Positions 25,391-33,948 of a stretch of 64,000 nucleotides of DNA are shown here, piece after piece. Position numbers and translations under genes: made by a program. The notes beneath the pieces were generated by a model, which did not search any database, was not told the origin of the DNA, and saw only the letters and a program-made list of their open reading frames with translations. Numbering within the stretch: the first letter of the stretch is position 1; every line of letters starts with the position of its first letter. Source of the stretch: Candidatus Mediterraneibacter surreyensis (GTDB lineage: Bacteria > Bacillota > Clostridia > Lachnospirales > Lachnospiraceae). The stretch is from NCBI GenBank assembly GCA_019118885.1, contig DWYB01000029.1, positions 1-64,000 on the forward strand. Reading direction: 5' to 3'.

Positions 25391-26347
25391 CTATACCCCC
25401 ATTAATGCGATCAGGCAGAGGAGCGCCGTGATTATGGAAAACACAGCGACAACTCTTGTCTCCGACCATCCGCACAGCTCAAAATGGTGATGGATCGGAG
25501 CCATCTTAAAGATCCTCTTCCCGCCTGTCTTTTTGAAATATGTGACCTGGATGATGACAGAAGCCACTTCTACCAGGTAAATAAACCCGACGATAATGAT
25601 AAACAGCGGCATCTGGAGCATGTATGCAGTCCCTGCCACGAAGCCGCCCAGCGCAAGGGATCCGGTGTCACCCATAAATACGCTCGCCGGATATACATTG
25701 AAAAGCAGGAACCCGAGCAGAGCCCCCACGACCGCGCAGGTAACCGGCTCGATACCACTCTTCGTGCCGATCGCCACCACAGTAAAGAACGTTGCCACCA
25801 GCACGGTCACGCTGGAAGCAAGGCCGTCCAGCCCGTCTGTGAAATTCGTCCCGTTGACCGTACCGATCACAGCGACAAACAGGACCGGATACGCCACCCA
25901 GCCGAGATCCAGGTAATACCCATCAGAAAACGGCACCAGCATGGTCAGCGGAATTTCTGCGACTCTAACCAGATAGAAGGCAAAGACCGCTGTGACCACG
26001 ATCTGGAGCGCCATCTTCTGCATAGGCATCAGGCCGTCAGAACGCTTCAGCACCACCTTAAGGTAGTCGTCCAGGAATCCGATCAGCCCGAATGCGACCG
26101 TCAGGAACAGCACCGGGACGATCTTCGGATAATCTTTCACATAAAACAGGGATGTCACGATCACAGAGATCAGGATCATAATGCCGCCCATAGTCGGCGT
26201 ACCTGCTTTCTTTAAATGAGACTGCACGCCCTCCACGCGCTCAGTCTGCTTCATCTTCAGTTTCCGCAAAAAAGGAATGACAACCGGTCCCAGCACAAGG
26301 CTGACCGCAAAGGATATCAGTACCGGTATCACTACATGACTGCTCAT
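25391..26347 (-). CDS. mraY: Phospho-N-acetylmuramoyl-pentapeptide-transferase
   Basis: A 318-residue, ten-helix membrane enzyme that transfers phospho-MurNAc-pentapeptide to undecaprenyl phosphate, forming lipid I. Motifs include GTPTMGGI, FGLIGFLDDYLK (catalytic aspartates), NGTNFTDGLDGLA, GFLLFNVYPASVFMGDTGSLALGG (given in two overlapping parts in the family) and the terminal APIHHHFE histidines. AGAGGTGG precedes the start. It is coupled to murD downstream. Confidence 0.97.
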   Translation of the reverse strand: MSSHVVIPVLISFAVSLVLGPVVIPFLRKLKMKQTERVEGVQSHLKKAGTPTMGGIMILISVIVTSLFYVKDYPKIVPVLFLTVAFGLIGFLDDYLKVVLKRSDGLMPMQKMALQIVVTAVFAFYLVRVAEIPLTMLVPFSDGYYLDLGWVAYPVLFVAVIGTVNGTNFTDGLDGLASSVTVLVATFFTVVAIGTKSGIEPVTCAVVGALLGFLLFNVYPASVFMGDTGSLALGGFVAGTAYMLQMPLFIIIVGFIYLVEVASVIIQVTYFKKTGGKRIFKMAPIHHHFELCGWSETRVVAVFSIITALLCLIALMGV

Positions 26348-26401
26348 AAATCCACCTCTTCATCTCTTTCGTTTCTTAACCTGTTTAGTATAAACCATGG
26401 C

Positions 26402-28129
26402 TTACTTTTTTTCAATCCCGAGATACGGGAGCACGTTATCATAAATGCTCCTGAGCACCGGCGCCGCGATGGTCCCGCCGTAGTAAACGCCCTGAGGGTC
26501 ATGGATGATGACCATGCCCAGGATCTGAGGGTCATCCGCCGGCGCAAAGCCAAGGAAAGAGGCGATATACTTATTGGCGCTCCTGGGAAGCGTCTGCGAC
26601 GTCGCTGTCTTTCCCCCGATGGAATACCCTTCCAGATATGCATTTTTCCCCGATCCTTCCGCCACCACGCTCTCCAGCAGCATCCGCATGGTCTCGGACG
26701 TCTCTTCTGAGACTATGCCGGACTCCACTTCATGATCAAACTCTTCTACCACATTTCCGTCTCTGTCAAGGACTGCTGTCCCCACATGGGGAGTCACTCT
26801 GTTCCCCCCGTTTACGATCGAGCTGACCGTCACTGCCATCTGGATCGGCGTGACCTGAAAAGACTGGCCAAACGTCATGGTCGCCAGCTCCACGGTGCCG
26901 ATGTCCTCCTTCCGGTGCATGATCGTCCCCGCCTCCCCCGGCAGGTCGATATTGGTCAGCTTCATCAGCCCGAACTCTTCAAAATAATCATAGAACCGTC
27001 CCGCGCCCAGCCTGATCCCGATATCCATGAACACCGGGTTGCAGGAATTCTGGATCCCCTGGACAAAGGTCTCCTGCCCATGCCCGCCCACCTTGTGGCA
27101 CCGGATCTTCCTGTCCTCTACGATCCGGTAGCCCGGGCAGAAAAACGTATCGTCAAGGGACACCACTCCCTCTTCCAGGCACGCGGAAGAAGTAATGATC
27201 TTAAACACAGACCCCGGCTCATAAGTATCGTTGATACAGCGGTTCCTCCACATCTGGTTCAGTTCATCCTGGAGTTCCTCATCGGTCAGGGATGCCTCAT
27301 CTGCCCCTGTATTCAGCTCATAGGGCTCGTTCAGGTTAAACTCCGGGACATTGACCATCGCGTAGATCTCACCGTTCTGCGGGTTCATCAGAAGGATGGA
27401 CACTGCCTCTGCCTGTTTCTCCTCCATCACTTTCTCTGCCGCCTGTTGGCAGTAGGACTGGATATTATAGTCCAGGCTGACCTGCAGCGTCTCGCCTGGC
27501 ACGGGCTCGATCCGGTCCTCAGCCACACCTTCCAGCTCCACTCCCCTCGCGTCTGTCACTGTGAGGATCGTGCCGTTTATCCCTTTCAGATACTCCTCAT
27601 ATTTCACTTCCAGGCCGATGATCCCCTGATTATCCCCGCCCGTAAAGCCCAGGACGCGGGAGGCAAGCTCATCATAAGGATAATAGCGCTTATAATCCTC
27701 ATCCACCTTCACTCCGGCAAGGTCATAGCCGCGGATCCTGTCCCCGGTCTCTTTATCCACATTTGTCCTGATCTTCTCCATGGAAGATACCTTTTCCACC
27801 TTTTTCCTGACCTCCGCCTCGTCCAGTTCCAGTTCCCGGCTCAATACAGAGATGACTTCCTCCGGCTCTTCCACCTGGCTGTGGATGACAGAGATCGTAC
27901 ATACTGTGCGGTTCGTTGCCAGCACCACGCCGTTCCGGTCCACGATCTCTCCCCTTGCGGCCTTGATCTCACGCTCCCGTTCGTGGAGATCCTGGGCCAG
28001 TTCCTGATAATAGTCCGCGTCAAAGATCATCAGATAGACCAGCCTTCCGATCAGGGCGGCAAGGATCAGGGCAGCACACAGAAAGACAACCATGATCTTC
28101 TTTTTATTGTATGTCTTATTTTTCTTCAT
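26402..28129 (-). CDS. Class B penicillin-binding protein, SpoVD-like
   Basis: A 575-residue transpeptidase with one N-terminal transmembrane helix (about 10-32), a dimerisation domain (RGEIVDRNG) and a transpeptidase domain with SxxK GSVFK and SxN SCN. The third motif reads GGKTAT, with Ala where KTG is usual. There is no C-terminal PASTA domain, unlike Bacillus SpoVD. The position directly after another PBP fits spoVD after pbpB. The ORF could start 6 codons earlier; the ATG at 28129 begins the usual basic MKKNK. No good ribosome site is visible because the upstream sequence lies in the hairpin at 28138-28185. Confidence 0.9.
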   Translation of the reverse strand: MKKNKTYNKKKIMVVFLCAALILAALIGRLVYLMIFDADYYQELAQDLHEREREIKAARGEIVDRNGVVLATNRTVCTISVIHSQVEEPEEVISVLSRELELDEAEVRKKVEKVSSMEKIRTNVDKETGDRIRGYDLAGVKVDEDYKRYYPYDELASRVLGFTGGDNQGIIGLEVKYEEYLKGINGTILTVTDARGVELEGVAEDRIEPVPGETLQVSLDYNIQSYCQQAAEKVMEEKQAEAVSILLMNPQNGEIYAMVNVPEFNLNEPYELNTGADEASLTDEELQDELNQMWRNRCINDTYEPGSVFKIITSSACLEEGVVSLDDTFFCPGYRIVEDRKIRCHKVGGHGQETFVQGIQNSCNPVFMDIGIRLGAGRFYDYFEEFGLMKLTNIDLPGEAGTIMHRKEDIGTVELATMTFGQSFQVTPIQMAVTVSSIVNGGNRVTPHVGTAVLDRDGNVVEEFDHEVESGIVSEETSETMRMLLESVVAEGSGKNAYLEGYSIGGKTATSQTLPRSANKYIASFLGFAPADDPQILGMVIIHDPQGVYYGGTIAAPVLRSIYDNVLPYLGIEKK

Positions 28130-28137
28130 ATTATAAA

Positions 28138-28185
28138 AACCATGCAAAAGATGTTGTTACAGCTTATTACATCTTCTGCATGGTT
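28138..28185. promoter_or_regulatory. Hairpin between the two PBP genes
   Basis: Arms 28138-28154 and 28169-28185 are complementary over 17 bp with one mismatch and enclose a 14-nt loop. The hairpin starts 9 nt before the downstream PBP start codon and occupies the place of its ribosome site. It could limit translation of the second PBP, protect mRNA ends or cause partial termination; no T run of note follows. Confidence 0.6.
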
Positions 28186-28198
28186 ATTCGCGTTTCCG

Positions 28199-30268
28199 CT
28201 ATTCCGCCGTCTCCCCGGAAGCCCAGTCGTCCAGGTCCGGGCTGTAATTTTCATCGATATAAGCACCGTCCGGATTATCGTAGGTATCCTCGTAATTCTC
28301 GTCGTAATCCGTGTACTCTGTATCGCCGAAATTCTGTCCTTCTGTCTTGACATTCTCACCGCTCTCCGCGATCGTTGTGATGCCAAGATACGGAAATGCC
28401 TCCTCCATGATCTTTTTGCTCAACCCCAGTACCAGACTGCTGTCTCCGGCAGAGTCGTTCCTTGCCTCATCGATCACTACATAGACAAGCACCTCCGGGT
28501 TTTCCTGGGGCGCATAGCCCATATAAGAAAGAAGGTATTTGCCATTTCCGCGGGGAAGCTTTTCCGCGGTCCCTGTTTTCGCACCGATATCATAGCCTTC
28601 TACCTGCGCCCTCTGCCCTGTCCCGTAGTCCATGGTCGCTTTCAGATAGGTTTTCAGCATCTTAGAGGTATCAGATGATATCGTCTTCCGCAGAAGGACC
28701 GGATCCTTTGTCTCGATCACGTTGCCGTTTTCATCCTGGATCTGCTTTACCACATGAGGTTCATAGTAATATCCCCCGTTGATCAGGGAAGCGAACGCCG
28801 CAGCCATCTGCGTCATAGTCACATTAAAATTCTGTCCGAATGAGTTGCTGGCAAGATCCACATCCGTCATATTCTCCGCAGTATACAGGAGCCCGGCCGT
28901 ATATGCCTCCCCCGGAAGGTCGATCCCCGTATACTCTCCGAACCCGAAAATATGCTGGTACCTGGTGAAGTTATCCACCCCGATCGCTGACGCCATGTCC
29001 ATGAGGGCAACATTACAGGAATTCGCGATCGCGTCCTGGATCGTTTCTGTCCCGTGCCCTGCCCGGTAATGGCAGCCGATCTCCCATCCCATCACATTCT
29101 TTGAGCCTCCGCAGTAATACGTCTCGTTCCCGGTGAGCGTCCCTGTCTCCAGCCCCGCTGCCACAGTAAACGGTTTTGCCACAGATCCGGGTTCATATGC
29201 ATCGCTGACACAGAAATTGCGCCAGAGGTCGTTCAGCACCTCAGCCTCTTTCTCTTCGTCTGACAGTTCATCCCATCCAGGTGTGCGGCCCTGCTCTGTA
29301 TAATCTTCCGCCACTTCCTGTGTCTTCGCTGCCCAGGCCTCTTCCGGGTATACCTGAGACCTGTTTCTCGGCTCGTTCAGGTCAAAATTGGGGTACGATG
29401 CCTCTGCCAGGATCTCCCCTGTATTCGGGTTCATGATGATGACAGCGGTGTTCTTGCTGCCAAGCTCACCATCTCCGGCATGTTCCTGGTTAAACTCCAG
29501 GATCGCCTGCTCTACGATATTCTGGAGAGTCACATCGATCGTTGACACTACTGTATTTCCATTCTTCGCCGGCTTCACGGTTCTTTCCACAGAAGACTCT
29601 GAGTCAAAATACCCGTATTCACGCCCGTCAGTCCCATTCAGAACGTCATTATACGCATTTTCAATGCCGATCGCCCCATTATTCCCCGCATAGGTAAACC
29701 CCACGACATCACTTGCCAGGCTTCCGTAAGGGTAAGTCCTCGTATAGTCATCCTCCAGCCAGACGCCCACCACATTCGGGTATTTTTCATCATCCTCGTC
29801 GATCTCATTAAATTTCTGCGCAGTCTCATAGTCCACGCCCTGTGCGAGGATCTCATACTGGCTGTCCGGATCCTCTTTGACCAGCCCGTCTACCACGCTT
29901 CCGTCGATACCGAAGCACTCGCTGAGTACTTCCTTGGTAGGTTCCAGATACTCCTCTTTATCCGTCAGCATCTTTACATCAAGTATCACATTGTACACAC
30001 GCTCGCTGGTCGCTATCTTTGTGCCGTTGCGGTCCACGATATCCCCGCGCTTAAAAGCGATCACCCGGCTGTCATAGATCTGCTGGTCCAGGACTGCCTT
30101 TGTATATTTACTCCCTTTGGTTACATTGATATATGTGATCCTGCCTATAAGAACAACAAAAGCCAGTATCACTGCCATAAATAGCATTACCAGCTTCCGT
30201 TGCATCCTGAGCGGGAATTTTTTTGTCAAAAATCCAAATCTGCTCTTTTTTCTTTTTCTTCCTGCCAT
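28199..30268 (-). CDS. Class B penicillin-binding protein (PbpB/FtsI type)
   Basis: A 689-residue septal transpeptidase candidate. A basic cytosolic N-terminus (KRKKSRFGFLTKK) is followed by a transmembrane helix (about 25-45), a dimerisation domain with KRGDIVDRNG and a transpeptidase domain with SxxK GSVAK, SxN SCN and KTG GAKTGTAEK. All three active-site motifs are intact, in contrast to the neighbouring paralogue. The C-terminal 70 residues are acidic, Tyr/Asp-rich and probably disordered. It follows ftsL by 11 bp, the usual ftsL-pbpB order, so a divisome role with FtsL and FtsW is likely. Confidence 0.93.
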   Translation of the reverse strand: MAGRKRKKSRFGFLTKKFPLRMQRKLVMLFMAVILAFVVLIGRITYINVTKGSKYTKAVLDQQIYDSRVIAFKRGDIVDRNGTKIATSERVYNVILDVKMLTDKEEYLEPTKEVLSECFGIDGSVVDGLVKEDPDSQYEILAQGVDYETAQKFNEIDEDDEKYPNVVGVWLEDDYTRTYPYGSLASDVVGFTYAGNNGAIGIENAYNDVLNGTDGREYGYFDSESSVERTVKPAKNGNTVVSTIDVTLQNIVEQAILEFNQEHAGDGELGSKNTAVIIMNPNTGEILAEASYPNFDLNEPRNRSQVYPEEAWAAKTQEVAEDYTEQGRTPGWDELSDEEKEAEVLNDLWRNFCVSDAYEPGSVAKPFTVAAGLETGTLTGNETYYCGGSKNVMGWEIGCHYRAGHGTETIQDAIANSCNVALMDMASAIGVDNFTRYQHIFGFGEYTGIDLPGEAYTAGLLYTAENMTDVDLASNSFGQNFNVTMTQMAAAFASLINGGYYYEPHVVKQIQDENGNVIETKDPVLLRKTISSDTSKMLKTYLKATMDYGTGQRAQVEGYDIGAKTGTAEKLPRGNGKYLLSYMGYAPQENPEVLVYVVIDEARNDSAGDSSLVLGLSKKIMEEAFPYLGITTIAESGENVKTEGQNFGDTEYTDYDENYEDTYDNPDGAYIDENYSPDLDDWASGETAE

Positions 30269-30279
30269 ATCATTTTTCC

Positions 30280-30831
30280 TTATTCTGATGCGTCGCTCGA
30301 CTTCGCGAGCACTCCGCTCTCGGGAATGTCACTGTACTGCTTCACATACTCCTCTGACGGCCTGTCATACTCCACGACAGCGCCTTCATTCTCAGGAACC
30401 ATTCCCAGTTCATTCATCGCACGGTCGCGCACGGTCACGAGATTCACAGAATCCGCCGCCGCATTATAAGCCGTGTCATTCGCCTCTGTCAGGTCTGCGA
30501 GCTGTTCCTGCATTGCAGTCACCTTCTCCGACCTGCTGACAACTTCTGACTGAAGGCTTAAATATACCATGCATACCATTACAGCACATACTGCTGCCAC
30601 CGCCAGGAATACTGCGTATGCGGGGCTGATGCTCTTTGCGCGGTGTCTGTTCTTCGCCACCTGCCTGCTCATCGGCCTGTGCTGCTTCGGCTGCTCCGGA
30701 TGCGCTCCCGGCATCCGCTTCGGAAGAGGTTCCGCCTGGCGTACAGCATTGCCATACACATAGAACTGGCTGCGTTCATTTCCCCTGCGCCCCGTTGTTC
30801 TCTGATCGTATGTCCTGTATCCTGCTGCCAT
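30280..30831 (-). CDS. FtsL-like bitopic divisome protein
   Basis: A 183-residue protein with a long basic, Gln/Arg-rich cytosolic N-terminus (about 1-65), one transmembrane helix (about 70-92) and a heptad-rich extracellular coiled coil (about 93-130), then an acidic tail. Sequence identity to FtsL is always low; the call rests on topology, coiled coil and position between rsmH and the septal PBP. It is expected to pair with DivIC and FtsQ. Confidence 0.8.
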   Translation of the reverse strand: MAAGYRTYDQRTTGRRGNERSQFYVYGNAVRQAEPLPKRMPGAHPEQPKQHRPMSRQVAKNRHRAKSISPAYAVFLAVAAVCAVMVCMVYLSLQSEVVSRSEKVTAMQEQLADLTEANDTAYNAAADSVNLVTVRDRAMNELGMVPENEGAVVEYDRPSEEYVKQYSDIPESGVLAKSSDASE

Positions 30832-30912
30832 AACGCAATGCCCCTTTCCTGTTTTTTCTCCTCCGGGCTCTCCCCTTCCCGTCGGAAAATAAATATTTTA
30901 AACTACTCCCTG

Positions 30913-31848
30913 CTATGCACGTTCAAATATCCTCAGTTTCGCGCTTTTTGAACGGCTGTTGGACTCCATCTCCTCCTCTGTCGGAAGGATCGGCTTCCTT
31001 GTGACCACTTTTCCCTTTGAGGTCTTCCCACAGACACATACCGGGAAGTGGCTCGGACAGGTACATGGATTTTCGTTCTTGCGAAATGCGCTCTTCACGA
31101 TCCTGTCCTCCAGCGAATGAAATGTAATGATACAGATCCGTCCCCCTGGATTTAGCATGTCGATCATATCATCCAGCGAATCCCTGAGCACGTCCAGCTC
31201 GTGGTTCAGTTCGATCCGGATCGCCTGGAACGTCCGCTTTGACGGATGCCCCGAAGTCTTCTGGATCTTCATCGGTATGGCGTGCCGTATGATCTCATTC
31301 AGCTGTCCTGTTGTCTCGACCGGTCCCTTCGCGCGCTCTGCGACAATATGCTTTGCGATATTTTTTGCAAATCTGTCTTCCCCGTAGTCGCGGATCACGC
31401 GGTAAAGTTCCGCCTCGCTGTATCCGTTGACAATGTCCCTTGCCGTCATCTTCTGCCTCTGGTCCATCCTCATATCAAGCGGTGCATCCGCCCGGTATGA
31501 AAATCCTCTCTCGGCAGTATCAAGCTGATACGATGACACCCCCAGGTCCAGGACGATCCCGTCCACCTTGTCAACACCTATTGCCTGGAGCTGCGGCTTC
31601 ATATCACGGTAATTGCTCCTGATTATCGTGACCTTCTCCCCGAAGCCTGCCAGCCGCTCTGACGCCGCTTTTATAGCGTCCGCATCCTGGTCTATTCCTA
31701 TAAATCTCCCCTTGTCACCTAACCGGCTGCACACTTCAAAGGCATGTCCGCCTCCGCCCAGCGTGGCGTCCACGTATGTGCCGTCCGGTCTGACATTAAG
31801 CCCGTCCACTGTCTCGTGCAGCAGTACGGATACATGTTCGAATGCCAT
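30913..31848 (-). CDS. rsmH: 16S rRNA (cytosine-1402-N4)-methyltransferase RsmH
   Basis: A 311-residue SAM-dependent methyltransferase (formerly MraW). The start [15 protein letters not shown], the SAM motif [10 protein letters not shown], the block [12 protein letters not shown], then [20 protein letters not shown] sequence (here [16 protein letters not shown]), and [15 protein letters not shown] are diagnostic. AAGGAGGAG precedes the start, 13 bp after mraZ. Confidence 0.97.
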   Translation of the reverse strand: MAFEHVSVLLHETVDGLNVRPDGTYVDATLGGGGHAFEVCSRLGDKGRFIGIDQDADAIKAASERLAGFGEKVTIIRSNYRDMKPQLQAIGVDKVDGIVLDLGVSSYQLDTAERGFSYRADAPLDMRMDQRQKMTARDIVNGYSEAELYRVIRDYGEDRFAKNIAKHIVAERAKGPVETTGQLNEIIRHAIPMKIQKTSGHPSKRTFQAIRIELNHELDVLRDSLDDMIDMLNPGGRICIITFHSLEDRIVKSAFRKNENPCTCPSHFPVCVCGKTSKGKVVTRKPILPTEEEMESNSRSKSAKLRIFERA

Positions 31849-31861
31849 GGTCTCCTCCTTA

Positions 31862-32299
31862 TCAGATCCTGATCCCTATGGATTCCATACGCTCTGCGAT
31901 GGCATCCAGGTCTTCTTCGCTCACCTGGCTGCGCTCTTCCCAAAGCGCCTTGTCCCAGATCTCAACTCTGTCCTGGACTCCCACCAGGACAACATCCTTC
32001 TCCAGATGCGCAGCCTTGCGGAGCGACGGCGGGACAAGAACTCTCCCCTGCTTGTCGAAGCTGCCCTCCGAAGCGCTTCCGAAGAAATAACGTTTAAAGA
32101 TCCTGGCATCCTTGTTCATGCGTGGTAAGGTCTCAAGCTCGGCAACAAATTTATTCCATTCTTCCTGAGAGTAAACAAAGAGGCATCCCTCCAGCCCGTT
32201 ACATATGACGAAGCTGTCGCCCAGATCATCCCTGAGTTTCGCCGGAATGATGAGTCGTCCTTTTTCATCAATGCTATGGTTAAACTCTCCTAATAACAT
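31862..32299 (-). CDS. mraZ: Transcriptional regulator MraZ
   Basis: A 145-residue protein of two AbrB-like SpoVT halves. Motifs [14 protein letters not shown] (first half) and [14 protein letters not shown] (second half) are the repeated DNA-binding signature. MraZ forms a ring that represses its own division-wall operon by binding direct repeats near the promoter; such repeats are present at 32340-32397. It is the first gene of the dcw cluster. Confidence 0.97.
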   Translation of the reverse strand: MLLGEFNHSIDEKGRLIIPAKLRDDLGDSFVICNGLEGCLFVYSQEEWNKFVAELETLPRMNKDARIFKRYFFGSASEGSFDKQGRVLVPPSLRKAAHLEKDVVLVGVQDRVEIWDKALWEERSQVSEEDLDAIAERMESIGIRI

Positions 32300-32339
32300 C
32301 TGGAATCCTTTCTCTTAATGTGAGCCTCCACATCGCTCC

Positions 32340-32410
32340 CCACTTTGTACCACTAGCCACCACTCTTTACCACTTGACTCCATTCTAAACCACCACTCCC
32401 CCTTTTTCAA
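32340..32410 (-). promoter_or_regulatory. mraZ promoter with 10-bp MraZ operator repeats
   Basis: TTGAAA (32405-32410) and TAGAAT (32382-32387) are separated by 17 bp on the minus strand. Across spacer and early leader, AGTGG (plus strand CCACT) recurs in exact 10-bp register at 32340, 32350, 32360 and 32370, with near copies at 32380 (CCATT) and 32390 (CCACC, with CCACT at 32393). MraZ operators elsewhere are short GTGG-containing direct repeats one helical turn apart, so this is most likely the autoregulatory site. Confidence 0.8.
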
Positions 32411-32442
32411 CCCCTTTTTTTGATTTTTTTGTGACTCCCGAA

Positions 32443-32476
32443 AGCCGTAAATACGGCTGAAAACCGCGGTTTTCAG
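32443..32476. repeat. Two perfect small palindromes upstream of mraZ promoter
   Basis: AGCCGT (32443-32448) pairs with ACGGCT (32453-32458), and it overlaps a perfect 20-bp palindrome CTGAAAACCGCGGTTTTCAG (32457-32476). They lie between the upstream terminator and the mraZ -35. They may be a second regulator site or a backup terminator, since a T-rich stretch follows on the minus strand. Confidence 0.55.
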
Positions 32477-32487
32477 GGCAAAAAAAG

Positions 32488-32527
32488 AACATGTAGAGGA
32501 TGGAATTCATCCATCACCCTACATGTT
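32488..32527 (-). terminator. Terminator after the small membrane protein gene
   Basis: AACATGTAG arms (32488-32496 and 32519-32527) extended by an inner GGATG/CATCC-type pairing are followed on the minus strand by CTTTTTTTG. This separates the degV-side unit from the dcw cluster. Confidence 0.8.
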
Positions 32528-32609
32528 GTGTTTTTTACTGAAAATCATGAAATTTATTATGAGGTGGGGCGGTTTCCCACTTTCATCAGGATCTGCCGCC
32601 CGGACCAGC

Positions 32610-32861
32610 TTATTCAGCTTCGGTCTCAGCAGAAAGGCTGTTCAGATAATCTGTGACAGAATCATAATTCACTTCCGCCACAACCCTCTCTTTGCCGGAC
32701 TCATACATATCGTAAGCCGAGTACCCCAGCCATCCGACCAGAGCAAGCGCTGCGATCGTAAGGACTCCCTTGCGGATGATCCCCATCATCCTCTGCTTCC
32801 GCATGAGCTGTTTTCTGTTGGCCTTCTCCTGTTTATAACGGTCCACCTTTTCCTGGCTCAT
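32610..32861 (-). CDS. Small single-pass membrane protein, unknown
   Basis: An 83-residue protein with a charged, Lys/Arg/Gln-rich N-terminus, one transmembrane helix (about 31-50) and a short acidic outer tail. AAAGGAG precedes the start. It lies between a terminator and degV, in the same direction. I do not recognise a family. Similar small proteins sit near mraZ in related genomes by general impression, but no role is known to me. Confidence 0.7.
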   Translation of the reverse strand: MSQEKVDRYKQEKANRKQLMRKQRMMGIIRKGVLTIAALALVGWLGYSAYDMYESGKERVVAEVNYDSVTDYLNSLSAETEAE

Positions 32862-32919
32862 ATCACATATGCTCCTTTCCGTGTTTCACTCAGATATTGA
32901 CAGTTTATCACATTCTGCG

Positions 32920-33765
32920 TCAGAGCACAACAATTATTCCGCCGTCATTTGCATACATGGTACTGATACCGGCTGTATCCACGATAAAGCTGTCCCTTAC
33001 ATGGATCTTATCAAGGATCATCCTCTCTACCTCCCGCGCCCTTTCAGGACAGTTGCAGTGCGCGATCGCGAGTACCTTTTCTTTTGTCCGTTTCCCGTCA
33101 CGCACGATCTGCTCAGTCATTTTAACCAGCGCCCGCTTCACCCCCCTGGCCTGCCCAAGCTGGCAGATCGTCCCCTGGGGAGTCGAACCCATTACTGGTT
33201 TGATATTGAGCGCGCTGGCCACAAAAGATCTGATCCCCGTGAGCCGTCCGTTCTTGCGCAGTGTATCAAGGTTTTCCAGGACAAAATACGTATGCTGCCC
33301 TTCAATATAAGCCTCCGTCTCACTGACTGTCTCCTCAAATGTCATCCCCTGCTCTTCGCACTCTCTGACCTTGCAGGCGATCAGGGTTTCCCCGACAGAC
33401 GCTGACCTGGAATTAAAGACATGGATCTGCCTGCCGTCCTCTCCGTGCTCCTCTTTCCAGAGCTTAGCCGCAAGCTGTGCGCTGTTATATGACCCGCTCA
33501 GCTCAGAGGAAAGGGTGACCACATACACTCTCCGCTCTTCCCCGCTGTACAGTTCCATGTATTTTTCCGGTGAAGGGCAGGATGACTTCGGGCACTCCGG
33601 GCTCGCCGCCACCCGGCGCAGGAAATCCGCCTGGTCAAAAGTCTCATCATCCATGACCACATCCCCGTCCACCTGCATGCTCAAAGGCGCGCTCGTGTAA
33701 ATGCCGCTCTCCTTCATCTTGTGTGTCAGCTCACCGCAGCTGTCTACAATGATCTTATAATCCAT
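32920..33765 (-). CDS. DegV family (fatty-acid-binding) protein
   Basis: A 281-residue cytosolic protein of the DegV/FakB family. The start YKIIVDSCGELT, the segment CPKSSCPSPEKYMELY, the block VVTLSSELSGSYNSA and the C-terminal half with IKPVMG are typical. Family members bind one fatty acid and, as FakB, present it to the kinase FakA for phospholipid synthesis. Whether this copy pairs with a FakA is unknown. GGAGGAG precedes the start. Confidence 0.93.
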   Translation of the reverse strand: MDYKIIVDSCGELTHKMKESGIYTSAPLSMQVDGDVVMDDETFDQADFLRRVAASPECPKSSCPSPEKYMELYSGEERRVYVVTLSSELSGSYNSAQLAAKLWKEEHGEDGRQIHVFNSRSASVGETLIACKVRECEEQGMTFEETVSETEAYIEGQHTYFVLENLDTLRKNGRLTGIRSFVASALNIKPVMGSTPQGTICQLGQARGVKRALVKMTEQIVRDGKRTKEKVLAIAHCNCPERAREVERMILDKIHVRDSFIVDTAGISTMYANDGGIIVVL

Positions 33766-33948
33766 AATCTCTCCTCCAGGAACACAATGTGTATTTTACA
33801 TTTCCAGTATATGTAGTTTTTAATACCAGATTTAAATATACCATATATTTTCCCGGAAGGAAAGTCTTTCCTGTGAAATTCCTGTGAGCGAACTTCCCGC
33901 GAAATTCCTTTGAGCAGCTGTTGCGGGCAAACATCATAATCCGTCCGT

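Noticed and set aside
26732..28678. Long plus-strand frame opposite both PBP genes (648 codons)
   Set aside because: It runs across two real genes and their hairpin gap on the other strand, and its translation is His/Arg/Leu-rich with no domain.
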